Shown piece after piece: positions 1 to 8,002 of a DNA stretch of 40,597 bases (the first letter of the stretch is position 1; each line of letters opens with the position of its first letter). Made by a program: the position numbers and the translations under genes. Below the pieces are notes generated by a model. It was not told the DNA's origin and searched no databases. It saw only the letters and a program-made list of their open reading frames with translations. This stretch comes from Acidobacteriota bacterium (GTDB lineage Bacteria > Acidobacteriota > Holophagae > Acanthopleuribacterales > Acanthopleuribacteraceae), in NCBI GenBank assembly GCA_030066195.1, contig JASJCB010000162.1, forward strand, positions 1-40,597. Reading direction: 5' to 3'.

Positions 1-2
1 GC

Positions 3-197
3 GGCCCGGGCACCGGGTCCTTCGCGAGAGAATTTCGGTAGGCGGCCGGGGCGACGGTTTGTTTTTCGCCGGTTTTTGAGGGGTGGCCCGGGCACCGGGT
101 CCTTCGCGAGAGAATTTCGGTAGGTGGCCGGGGCGACGGTAAATTACCCGGCGGTTTTTGAGGAGCGGCCCGGGCACCGGGTACTTCGCGAGATATT
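3..197. repeat. 82-bp direct repeat, about 2.4 copies
   Basis: The motif GGCCCGGGCACCGGGT recurs at 3, 85 and 167, exactly 82 bp apart, followed each time by CTTCGCGAGA or a close variant. The third copy breaks off near 194, where the 43-bp repeat begins. The reading frames across it are by-products of repetition. The array may extend to the left beyond the window. Confidence 0.85.
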
Positions 198-359
198 GGC
201 TCGATTGCGCAGGTGTGCAATTGACTCAAGACGCCGGCTTGGCTCGATTGCGCAGGTGTGCAATCGACTCAAGACGCCGGCTTGGCTCGATTGCGCAGGT
301 GTGCAATCGACTCAAGACGCCGGCTTAACTCGATTGCGCAGGTGTGCAATCCTGTCAAG
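198..359. repeat. 43-bp tandem repeat, about 3.8 copies
   Basis: Units start at 198, 241, 284 and 327, head to tail with no spacer, so this is not a CRISPR array. Each holds an imperfect dyad, ATTGCGCA-GG-TGTGCAAT, which would fold as an 8-bp stem with one G-U pair, plus GACTCAAGACGCCGGCTT. The last unit decays after about 30 bp. Near identity between units implies recent expansion or homogenisation. Function is unknown. Confidence 0.9.
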
Positions 360-602
360 AAATTGATATATCAGGCTGTTTATATGCGAAAGTTGTTCTA
401 TTGGTTGTCAAGAACAAAGCACGCATGAAACAAAACCGTGATCAAGTCACCCCTAACTTTGACGAGCCCTTGCCCATAATCACGCGATTTCGGTGTTTTC
501 CAACGCGTCTGTTATAATGCCCTAAACCGGACAAGCCGGAACAGTTTCGTACAGGATTGTACACGGATGGACGCAGATCGGGGATACGGTATTTATCTTG
601 TT

Positions 603-765
603 CGGATCTGTGAAGATCCGTGTGATCCGCGGCTTGTTCTTCTCATACTCGGGTTTTCTGCCGCCGAGGAATCTGACTCAGGTCGGGGGCATGATGTTTC
701 CCGATCGATACAACCTCCGGAGACAAGAGAAAAAGCCGCGGATCTAACGGATCTTCACAGATCCG
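603..765. repeat. Large imperfect inverted repeat (33-bp arms)
   Basis: The arm at 603-635 (CGGATCTGTGAAGATCCG...GCGGCTT) is the near-complete reverse complement of 733-765, with about three mismatches around a 97-bp centre. Related ACACGGAT/GGATTCACG words occur just outside at about 560 and 774. It resembles a dispersed non-coding repeat or a small non-autonomous element. No transposase or target-site duplication is visible. The stretch 360-860 holds no credible gene, only an isolated TATAAT at 513-518 with no good -35 box. Confidence 0.7.
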
Positions 766-859
766 GAAAACGATTTACACGGATTCACGCTTGTGCAACA
801 CATAAGCGTTTATCCACAAATCAAGTCTGAAGCAACTGCCCCACCTGCCCCTCGAAAAG

Positions 860-894
860 CCTTACCAAAAATGGAGGAGATTTTATTGGTAAGG
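860..894. promoter_or_regulatory. 9-bp inverted repeat before the sigma-54 activator gene
   Basis: CCTTACCAA (860-868) and TTGGTAAGG (886-894) are perfect reverse complements separated by 17 bp. They lie about 50 bp upstream of the activator start at 945. As DNA this could be an operator, possibly autoregulatory. As RNA it would put a GGAGGAG sequence in a hairpin loop. Which applies cannot be told from sequence. Confidence 0.45.
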
Positions 895-944
895 GACTAA
901 ATGTTACCTTGTTGAGAACCCATGGCCTACCACCGAGGAAAATG

Positions 945-2519
945 ATGAGCCAAGCCCCCCACGATCTTGCAACAACAAGGCCGCGCAAGGGGAAACCCCG
1001 GGACCGAGAAGCAGCGCCGGTGCCCTGCCTCACGATCCTGACGCATCCCCTTCCCCTGCGTATCGGTGACCGTTGTCTTCTGGGGGGAGGTCGACAGAGC
1101 CTGGCGCTTTCCAGAAGCGAGCCGGACTTCAAGGCGCCGGACCGGTTGCTGGGGGCTCCCCTCGACGATCCTTTTATCAGCCGCAAGCCCTTGCGTCTGG
1201 CCCCGACCCCTTCCGGTGATCTGGTGTTGCATCGAGACGGCAGCAGCACCGAGGTTACCCTGGACGATCAATCCCTGGCTGTCAGTCTGCACATCTCCCG
1301 GGCAGAATTGGAACGGGGCGCGGTGCTCACCATCGCCGAACGGGTGGTGCTGCTGGCTCACCTGGTGGTGCCCCGAGATGTTCAGGGCCGCCAGGAGTTC
1401 GGCATCCTTGGTTTCAATGACCATATCCAACATTTGCGTGCAGAAATCAGGCGGGTGGCCGATCTGAAAACGCCCGTGCTGCTGCGGGGGGCCTCGGGCA
1501 CGGGCAAGGAACTCGCCGCGGCGGCCATCCACGCCTGCGGCCCGCCCGGGCGCCCCTTTGTGTGCGTGAATATGGCGGCCATTCCACCCAACCTCGCCGC
1601 TTCCGAGCTTTTTGGTGCGGTGAAGGGCTCTTTCACCGGGGCCAATCGTGACCAATTGGGGTATATTCGCCAGGCCCATGGAGGCACCCTGTTCCTGGAC
1701 GAGGTGGGCGAAACCCCCGCCGAAGTGCAGGTCATGTTGTTGCGCACCCTGGAGACCGGCGAGGTGGCGCCCGTGGGCGCGCAACGCGCCGTTCAGGTGG
1801 AAACCCGCCTTGTGGCGGCAACAGACGCGGACCTGGAGGGAATGATGGAACTGGAATCCTTCAAGAAACCCCTGTTCCATCGTTTGGCCGGCTACGAAAT
1901 CTGTTTGCCGCCCCTGTCCCAACGAAAAGACGACCTGGGCCGCCTGTTCCTCCACTTCGCCCGCGAGGTCCTGGCTGAAACCGGTGAGCTCGAGCACTTG
2001 ACGCCCCTCGATGTGCCGGATTACCCATGGCTGCCGGCCTCCTTGATGGAGCGTCTACTGACCTATCACTGGCCCGGTAATGTACGCCAGTTGCGCAACC
2101 TCACCCGCCAGATCCTCATCGCCAATCGCGGCCGCGAACAGTTGCAACTCCCGCCAAAGATCCAAGAGCAGCTGGCCGACACCCCCTCCCCGACGACTTC
2201 CGCTCCGGCGGCGCGGGCAAAGCGCAAGCCGTCCCAGTGGTCGGAACAGGAGGTGATCGAGGTTATGGAAAGCCAACGCTGGGATATCAAGGCCTCGGCC
2301 GCGGTCCTGGGCATATCCCGGGGCTCCCTCTACAGCCTGATTCGAAAGAGCGGCCGGCTGTGCATGGCCGGCGACTTGGACCGTCCCCAGCTCGAGGAAA
2401 GCATTCGGCTCCACGGGGGCGACATCAGGGGGATGGTAGACCACCTCAGGGTGAGCGAAGGGGCTCTGCGCAAACGCATCAATGACCTGGGTCTCTGTCT
2501 TGAGGAAAATGGCTCGTGA
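945..2519 (+). CDS. Sigma-54 activator with FHA-like N-terminus and tandem Fis-type helix-turn-helices
   Basis: Bacterial enhancer-binding protein of about 524 residues. It would bind upstream DNA and use ATP to open sigma-54 promoters. An atypical FHA-like region (about 35-140) precedes the AAA+ domain: Walker A GASGTGKE at 182-189, sigma-54 loop GSFTGA at 228-233 (usual GAFTGA), Walker B TLFLDE near 248, and WPGNVRQL at 376-383. The C-terminus has two successive Fis-like helix-turn-helix units (about 444-472 and 484-518), where one is usual. An upstream TTG at 909 is possible. ATG 945 is preferred because GAGG lies 6 bases before it and because the N-terminus then aligns residue for residue with the paralogue at 22166-23728. 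The FHA-like part suggests that it reads Ser/Thr phosphorylation, perhaps from the kinase encoded next; this is inference. Confidence 0.9.
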   Translation: MSQAPHDLATTRPRKGKPRDREAAPVPCLTILTHPLPLRIGDRCLLGGGRQSLALSRSEPDFKAPDRLLGAPLDDPFISRKPLRLAPTPSGDLVLHRDGSSTEVTLDDQSLAVSLHISRAELERGAVLTIAERVVLLAHLVVPRDVQGRQEFGILGFNDHIQHLRAEIRRVADLKTPVLLRGASGTGKELAAAAIHACGPPGRPFVCVNMAAIPPNLAASELFGAVKGSFTGANRDQLGYIRQAHGGTLFLDEVGETPAEVQVMLLRTLETGEVAPVGAQRAVQVETRLVAATDADLEGMMELESFKKPLFHRLAGYEICLPPLSQRKDDLGRLFLHFAREVLAETGELEHLTPLDVPDYPWLPASLMERLLTYHWPGNVRQLRNLTRQILIANRGREQLQLPPKIQEQLADTPSPTTSAPAARAKRKPSQWSEQEVIEVMESQRWDIKASAAVLGISRGSLYSLIRKSGRLCMAGDLDRPQLEESIRLHGGDIRGMVDHLRVSEGALRKRINDLGLCLEENGS

Positions 2520-2545
2520 GCCACTTTGTTCAGAACATGCCGGAC

Positions 2546-2574
2546 TTGAGATCCAATGGCCGTTTTGCTATACT
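2546..2574 (+). promoter_or_regulatory. Sigma-70-type promoter for the kinase-SIR2-STAND operon
   Basis: TTGAGA (2546-2551), a 17-bp spacer and TATACT (2569-2574), with an extended -10 TGC just before. It sits 44 bp upstream of the TTG start at 2618, inside the only sizeable gap of this gene cluster. It would let the three downstream genes be expressed independently of the activator gene. Confidence 0.6.
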
Positions 2575-2617
2575 TTGCTTGATTTAATACAGGTTACAAT
2601 GTCGGGAGGGGACGGCC

Positions 2618-4300
2618 TTGGCTGAAGAACGTCAAACAAGAGACCTTGAGGAGGCTCATGAAGTAGATGAGGCGTTGGCCACAAGTGGCGCCGATGACCG
2701 GGCGCCGGCGCTACCCACGCCCGGTGCAATTCTGGGGAACTGGCGTCTCATCAAATCCCTGGGGGCGGGGGGCATGGGGGAGGTCTGGCTGGGGGAGCGT
2801 TGCGATGAGGCGTTCCAAAGGGAGGTTGCCGTCAAGTTCGTGAAAAATACCATCTCCTCGCCGGACTTGGTGGCCCGTTTCAAGCGCGAACGGCAAATTC
2901 TTGCGGATCTGCGCCACCCCCATATAGCCGTCCTCTACGACGGGGGCACCACGAACACGGGAATGCCCTATCTGGTGATGGAGTATTTCCGTGGCCGGAC
3001 CGTGGAAAAATGGGCCGCCGGGCGACCGGTCGGGCAGATCCTGGCGCTTTTCAACCAACTGTGTGACGCGGTGAACTACGCCCACGAAAAAGGCGTTTTG
3101 CATCGGGATATCAAGCCGCAAAACATCATGGTCACGGAGGACGACCAACCCAAGCTTTTGGATTTCGGCATCGCCGTCCGGGAACAACACACCGCCCTCA
3201 CCGCTCAGGGCCACACGCCCATGACCGTGGAATACGCCCCCCCGGAGCGTCTACACGGCGGCGCGGCCACGGTGGCGGGCGACATCTATTCTCTGGCCCT
3301 GGTGCTTTTAGAACTACTGACCGGACAACGCCCCTCCACGCTGCAAAAGCCGCCGGTTCAGGCCGTGAACGACCTCCATGCCGGCGGCTCCTACGACGGA
3401 TTGCAGGTCGAAACCCTGGCTCTAGCCCTCGATCCGGACCCCACCCGGCGGCCCGGCCGGGTGACCCTGCTCAAACAAAAGCCGGCAGGCGCCGACGGCC
3501 AAGATACCGCCGGCGACTCCGGGCAAACCCGGCAGACGCCCCAAGCCGGCGGCAGCCCGATCTCGCGGGCGCCCACGGAGCCGTCTTTCGTGCCGGAAAC
3601 CTGTTTCATACCCGCGGGCGGTTTCCTCATGGGCCGGCCGGCGGGCGAGGGCGTCGCGGACTGGGAAACCCCTCAGCACAACGTGCACCTGGAGGCCTTT
3701 CACATGGGTCGCCACCCCGTAACCAACCGGCAATACGCCGCCTTTATGGCGGCCCGGCCCGATCATGCCAAACCGTCCCCAAAAACCGGCTGGACCGCAT
3801 CGGGTCCCCCGCCCGAACGCCTGGATCACCCCGTCACCGGGGTCAGCTGGTTCGATGCCCGGACCTACTGCCTCTGGCTCAGCGAGGTTACCGGGCAAAC
3901 CTACCGGCTACCCGGTGAGGCCGAGTGGGAGAAGGCCGCCGGCGGCCTTGACGGCCGGCTCTACCCCTGGGGCGACAACTGGGATGCCGAGCGAGTTCAT
4001 TTGGGTCAAGCCACCGCTGATGTAGACGAGCGGCATCCCGGTCCCTTCGGCTGTTGCCATATGTTGGGCAATGTTCAGGAGTGGACCAACACCTGCTGGG
4101 GCGACGATCCCGTGCGCGGCCGGTTTCCCTACCCCTATCGCGCCGACGACGGTAGGGAAAGCCTGCAGGCCGCCTTTCACATTCATCGAGGCGGCGCCTA
4201 CGACACTGACCCCCAATACATCAACTGCAGGACTCGCGCCTGGTCTCACCCGCAAGCCGGCTACATCTGGCGTGGTTTTCGTGTCTTGCGCGAAAGCTGA
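2618..4300 (+). CDS. Ser/Thr protein kinase fused to an FGE/sulfatase-modifying-factor domain
   Basis: A 560-residue cytoplasmic protein without a membrane segment. Kinase domain about 42-283: glycine loop GAGGMGEV (49-56), Lys73 in AVKF, HRDIKPQN (162-169), DFG (182-184) and an APPE motif (207-210). A Pro/Gly-rich linker leads to an FGE-type (SUMF1) domain at about 328-558, with LPGEAEWEKAAGG, GNVQEW and RGGAYD. The domain ends GFRVL, not the GFRC of catalytic formylglycine generators, and the paired catalytic cysteines are not evident, so it is probably a binding module. Start is TTG 2618, with GGGAGG 8 bases upstream. The SIR2-like gene follows after 14 bases. In published surveys of NTP-dependent conflict systems, FGE and kinase domains occur beside STAND and SIR2 proteins, as here. 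Confidence 0.88.
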   Translation: MAEERQTRDLEEAHEVDEALATSGADDRAPALPTPGAILGNWRLIKSLGAGGMGEVWLGERCDEAFQREVAVKFVKNTISSPDLVARFKRERQILADLRHPHIAVLYDGGTTNTGMPYLVMEYFRGRTVEKWAAGRPVGQILALFNQLCDAVNYAHEKGVLHRDIKPQNIMVTEDDQPKLLDFGIAVREQHTALTAQGHTPMTVEYAPPERLHGGAATVAGDIYSLALVLLELLTGQRPSTLQKPPVQAVNDLHAGGSYDGLQVETLALALDPDPTRRPGRVTLLKQKPAGADGQDTAGDSGQTRQTPQAGGSPISRAPTEPSFVPETCFIPAGGFLMGRPAGEGVADWETPQHNVHLEAFHMGRHPVTNRQYAAFMAARPDHAKPSPKTGWTASGPPPERLDHPVTGVSWFDARTYCLWLSEVTGQTYRLPGEAEWEKAAGGLDGRLYPWGDNWDAERVHLGQATADVDERHPGPFGCCHMLGNVQEWTNTCWGDDPVRGRFPYPYRADDGRESLQAAFHIHRGGAYDTDPQYINCRTRAWSHPQAGYIWRGFRVLRES

Positions 4301-4314
4301 CAGGGGTTTGGTCT

Positions 4315-5313
4315 ATGGCACGCATTAAAACAGGCCAGAAAAGAGCCGGTCTCACCTGGCAGGCATTCATCCAGGCCCAGGTGAAGGTGGGTAAGGCTTT
4401 GCCCATCATCAGCAATACCCTGTTCAATCAGTTCCTCTTCCGCGACCAGCAGGGCATGCTGCGCGACTATGCCCATTATTTGGGTTATCCGGATCCCCGT
4501 CTCACCGAGTTGGGCGAACTCACCCAGTATTCGTCGGTGAAGGACCGCCTTCAAACCGGTAGTCTGGCCATCAAACACGACTATATCAACTGGGTCAAGA
4601 GCCGCTTGCTGGAGACGGCTGAGGCAGACGGGTTGCCCGTCTTTCTCTTGGAAGAAGCCGATAAGGTCTTCGATGAAGTGGATTTCCAGGAACTCTCCCG
4701 CATCCTGGGTTACCCTCGTTTCGGCTCGCCGCAAACCGACCCCTTCCTCTTGCTGGCCCAACTTCCCCTGCCCCTCTATATCACCACGGGTTACAACCAC
4801 GTCATGCAGGCGGCCCTCAGGCGGGTGGGCAAACGGCCTCGCTCCCAAACCTGCCGCTGGATTCCGGAGTTGCGCGGCGAACCGTCGGTTTTCGATGAGG
4901 GTTACCAACCCACGGTGGACGAGCCCCTGGTCTACCACCTGTTGGGCGACGACACCAACCCCGCCGGCCTGGTGCTCACCCAGGACAATTATATGGAGTT
5001 TCTGGTGAACGTGGTGCAGGACATGGGGTGTCAGACAGACCTGATCCCCGCCGGCCTGCGCCACCCCCTCACCAACAGCTCGATCATCCTCTTGGGTTAC
5101 GACATGGACAGCATCGAGTTCCGCACCCTGTATTGGAGCCTGCTGCACCATCGCATCCGCAAGCAAACCTCGGTATCGGTCTTGAAGCTGAACCCCAACG
5201 ACCGCAAAAAAGAATACAAGGCCTCTTATTTGCGTTCCTGTGCCTTTGAGGTCTATTGGGGTGATCTGGCCCAATTCATACAGGAACTGAACCCATCCGG
5301 GGAGGCCCCATGA
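4315..5313 (+). CDS. SIR2-like (Rossmann NAD-binding) domain protein, putative effector
   Basis: A 332-residue protein resembling the SIR2-like family linked to STAND NTPases. The N-terminal segment ALPIISNTLF fits the modified nucleotide-binding start of this subfamily. PLVYHLLGDD, then LVLTQDNYMEFL, then SSIILLGYDMDSIEFRTL match the conserved core (usual forms VYHLFG, LTEDDYLDFL and LLFLGYRLDDWDFR). In antiviral systems, SIR2 domains often destroy NAD+. Activity here is inferred, since the classical HG catalytic pair reads LG, with a histidine two residues earlier. AGGGG lies 8 bases before ATG 4315. The stop overlaps the next start as ATGA (5310-5313), which implies translational coupling to the STAND protein. 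Confidence 0.75.
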   Translation: MARIKTGQKRAGLTWQAFIQAQVKVGKALPIISNTLFNQFLFRDQQGMLRDYAHYLGYPDPRLTELGELTQYSSVKDRLQTGSLAIKHDYINWVKSRLLETAEADGLPVFLLEEADKVFDEVDFQELSRILGYPRFGSPQTDPFLLLAQLPLPLYITTGYNHVMQAALRRVGKRPRSQTCRWIPELRGEPSVFDEGYQPTVDEPLVYHLLGDDTNPAGLVLTQDNYMEFLVNVVQDMGCQTDLIPAGLRHPLTNSSIILLGYDMDSIEFRTLYWSLLHHRIRKQTSVSVLKLNPNDRKKEYKASYLRSCAFEVYWGDLAQFIQELNPSGEAP

Positions 5314-6797
5314 GCATGGAAAACCCCTACGTGGGCCCGCGCACCTTCGATGCCCGGGAGGCGGACCGCTATTACGGACGGGATAAGGAGGCGCTGGAGC
5401 TCTACCATCAGATGGTTTCCCAGCGCCTCGTCTTGTTCTACGCCCAGTCCGGAGCGGGCAAGAGCTCGCTGCTGCGTACCCGCCTGATCCCCCGCCTGAG
5501 GGAAGAGGGATTCGCCGTATTGCCCACGGGCCGGGTGGGCGGCCGTCTGCTCGAAGGTATCGACGAAGTAGACAACATCTATGTGTTCAATCTGTTGCTG
5601 CGCCTGGACCAGGGTCGCACGCCGCCCACACAACTGACCCACCTCAGCCTGGCGGATTTCATGGCTGACCTCAGCTCGGAAGACGGCATCCATTACACGT
5701 ACCGGCCCGGGTCTGCCGAGGCGGAAGAGGAAGAGGCGGACGAAGATTTTCCCATGCATGTGTTGCTCATCGACCAGTTCGAGGAGGTAGTGACCAACCA
5801 CCCCGAACGCTGGCAGGAGCGCGCGGCCTTCTTCCAACAACTGAACGAGGCCATGGCCCGCGATACCAGGCTCTCCGTACTGCTGTGTTTCCGCGAGGAC
5901 TATCTGGCCGCCATGGACCCCTTCGCCCCCTTGATGGCAGGTCGCATGCGCACCCAGTACTACATGCAGCGCCTTTCCCGAGAGGCCGCCCTGGAGGCGG
6001 TGAGCAAACCCGCGGCCGCTTTTGGTCGCCCGTTTGCGCCGGGCTGTGCAGAGCGCCTCACCGATCAACTCCGCGAAATCCGCACCGAGGAAGGCGGCGT
6101 GGGCCTGGGCCAGTTTGTAGAACCCGTACAGCTGCAAGTGGTTTGCTACCGATTGTGGGAAAACTTAAAGGACCGCCCGCCAGGCCCCATCACCGAAGCC
6201 GACCTGGACCAGGCCGGCGACGTGGACGGCGCCCTCTCCGGGTTCTACAACGCGGCCCTAAACGCGGCGGTAACCCAAACCGGGGTGGACGAACTCACCC
6301 TGCGCAACTGGTTCGAAAAGAAACTGATCACGGCGACGGGCGCCCGTGGAACCGTACACCAGGGACCTCAATTAACCGAGGGTCTGAGCAACGAGGTGGT
6401 GACCCTCCTGGCTGATCGCTTCCTCCTACGTCCGGAATACCGCGCCGGCGAGACCTGGTACGAGCTGATCCACGACCGCATGATCGACCCCATCCTGGCC
6501 GCCAACCGCCGGTGGTTGCAACAGCAGGACCCGCTGGTGCAAGCGGCCCACGCGTGGCACGAGAACGCTCAGAGCTCGGCGCACCTATTAGCCGACCGCC
6601 AACTACGCGCCCTCAATATCGCCCTCCCCCACGAAGAAGAAGCACCGGTTCAAACCCACCTTTGGCGCTACATCGCCCTGGTAGGCCTGCTAGGTCTCGT
6701 CGGTTTTATCCTGGCCCATCTGGGCTTTCTGGGTGACACCCCACAGGGCTGGGCAAGCGCCGTCATCGAGTTTTTGTTCCCAGGCAGCGATTTGTAA
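5310..6797 (+). CDS. STAND-type NTPase (nSTAND1-like) with C-terminal membrane anchor
   Basis: A 495-residue signal-transduction NTPase. The opening NPYVGPRTF...YYGRDKE is the nSTAND1 hallmark. Walker A is QSGAGKSS (46-53), Walker B VLLIDQFEEV (151-160), and the winged-helix end carries YELIHDRMIDPI (384-395). One hydrophobic helix (about 452-474) ends the protein. The WD40 or TPR sensor repeats that usually follow the NTPase in STAND proteins are absent. Start is ATG 5310, overlapping the SIR2 stop. A second ATG at 5316 is also possible, and GGGGAGG is close to both. By family logic it would be an NTP-dependent switch for the SIR2-like effector, tethered to the inner membrane. Confidence 0.85.
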   Translation: MSMENPYVGPRTFDAREADRYYGRDKEALELYHQMVSQRLVLFYAQSGAGKSSLLRTRLIPRLREEGFAVLPTGRVGGRLLEGIDEVDNIYVFNLLLRLDQGRTPPTQLTHLSLADFMADLSSEDGIHYTYRPGSAEAEEEEADEDFPMHVLLIDQFEEVVTNHPERWQERAAFFQQLNEAMARDTRLSVLLCFREDYLAAMDPFAPLMAGRMRTQYYMQRLSREAALEAVSKPAAAFGRPFAPGCAERLTDQLREIRTEEGGVGLGQFVEPVQLQVVCYRLWENLKDRPPGPITEADLDQAGDVDGALSGFYNAALNAAVTQTGVDELTLRNWFEKKLITATGARGTVHQGPQLTEGLSNEVVTLLADRFLLRPEYRAGETWYELIHDRMIDPILAANRRWLQQQDPLVQAAHAWHENAQSSAHLLADRQLRALNIALPHEEEAPVQTHLWRYIALVGLLGLVGFILAHLGFLGDTPQGWASAVIEFLFPGSDL

Positions 6798-6903
6798 TAA
6801 GCAGCCCTATGACTGGAGATTCGACGAAGTCAAATGTGGCACGGAGAGAGGCGGAGAGAGGGTCTTGAGTGTCAACCCATCTCCACGCCCCATTCGGTTT
6901 CAA

Positions 6904-7623
6904 TTAATTCGAACCCTTAGCCCGGATCTTTGGATCCACGGGTATTTTCCACGTGTACTCCGAATCCCACAGTCCCAGTCTGTGCAAAATCGGTTCACTA
7001 TCGTTTCGAACGGCGAACCCTTTCATAGTAAGAGTCATATTGAATTTGAGATCTGCATTTATTTCCGTTGCCCCCCGATGTTCGAACTCGAGTAAGTAAC
7101 GTGAATCCATCTTTTGGGATTGGGTTCCCCCCGTAATAACCAGAGCGTCCTTATCGGCATTGCCATCAGCCCTGACCTGGTCCACAGATTTGAAGATCGG
7201 GAAACCAAGAATTTGATTGTCACTATGACCCAGATCGTAATTAAGTGACTCCAATGTGCCACTGTCAGCTGCGGTAGCTTCCTCGGCGGAGGGATTGGGG
7301 CGGTACTCAAAGAGTTGAACCGCCATAGCGATCCCAATTTTGCCCCAATAAGGAGCCTGGATACGGTTTTTATTTTTCAAGCCTACGATGATAGGGGGCG
7401 GTCCAGACTCTCCAGATCGGTAGTAGTTCTCTTTTGTCATGGTGAGAACAAGCCGACCCCATACGCTTTTGTCTCCATTTTCTCCGTAAGGCAGTTCAAT
7501 AGTATTGCTCCACCCATTGTAACGCTGAACGCCCTGGAGCATAAATGTAGCGTAATGCCAGGTAGTTCCAATTTTTTTATCTGGATATTCCTCTTCATTA
7601 GTGAAATCGTAGTATTTTGTCAT
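6904..7623 (-). CDS. Orphan protein of unknown function
   Basis: I do not recognise this 239-residue protein. It has no signal peptide or membrane segment. It is rich in aromatic and polar residues in alternating patterns (for example GWSNTIELPYGE and LTLTMKGFAV) and looks mainly beta-stranded. ATG 7623 is chosen over the in-frame TTG at 7638 because GGGAGGG lies 6 bases before it. One 60-base line of the gene (7501-7560) counts 48% GC against 67% in a line of hisC (37321-37380), suggesting acquisition. It shares a T-rich upstream element with the pore-forming-toxin-like gene at 9649-10716, so the two may be co-regulated. Confidence 0.65.
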   Translation of the reverse strand: MTKYYDFTNEEEYPDKKIGTTWHYATFMLQGVQRYNGWSNTIELPYGENGDKSVWGRLVLTMTKENYYRSGESGPPPIIVGLKNKNRIQAPYWGKIGIAMAVQLFEYRPNPSAEEATAADSGTLESLNYDLGHSDNQILGFPIFKSVDQVRADGNADKDALVITGGTQSQKMDSRYLLEFEHRGATEINADLKFNMTLTMKGFAVRNDSEPILHRLGLWDSEYTWKIPVDPKIRAKGSN

Positions 7624-7809
7624 CACAGTCCCTCCCAAACATCAAAAAATGCCCAACGGGGCTCCACCGACCAGGCAAAGACCTTTTCTATATTAGCCAT
7701 TTGCGCAAACTTTTCGAATGCAACCATTATAGACGACGTGAGTGTGCAGCCCAACCGATTCCCCTTTAACTGAGGTCACCTGCTTTTGTACTGCCGCACC
7801 TCCTGATTA

Positions 7810-7860
7810 AGATGCGTGCTCTGTGAGTCTCGCGGCTCAAAAAAACGAAAAAAGATCCAT
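7810..7860 (-). promoter_or_regulatory. T-rich upstream element, copy 1
   Basis: Read on the minus strand this gives TTTTTTCGTTTTTTTGAGCC, then GCGAG and, further on, CGCATC. A closely matching element lies at 10801-10840 upstream of the other AT-rich minus-strand gene. It sits about 190 bases before the start at 7623. The rest of 7624-8002 shows no gene or clear terminator. Confidence 0.4.
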
Positions 7861-8002
7861 GATCCTAAACTAAAGCTCCAAGATTCTGTTGGCTGCCTCC
7901 TTCCATCCGATCCAGGAACTTCCATGCTTGCAAATGGATATGCACTCCGGGTTATAGTTGGATAGAGACCCGTTCCAAAAGCTCATTACCAGGAAGTGAC
8001 GC

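Noticed and set aside
198..359. 43-bp repeats as a CRISPR array
   Set aside because: Units are contiguous, with no unique spacers and no cas genes nearby.
124..366. 80-residue open frame across the tandem repeats
   Set aside because: Frame openness is produced by repetition of the 43-bp unit. No ribosome-binding site and no protein-like composition.
810..818. Perfect DnaA box TTATCCACA as an origin
   Set aside because: Single box, no dnaA, dnaN, rep or par genes, no AT-rich cluster. The neighbouring repeats are not arranged as iterons of a known replicon.
7740..7775. GG-N10-GC pattern on the minus strand before the orphan gene
   Set aside because: Only the GG/GC spacing fits. The -24 and -12 flanks (GGGGAAT and TTGGGC) do not resemble the sigma-54 consensus.
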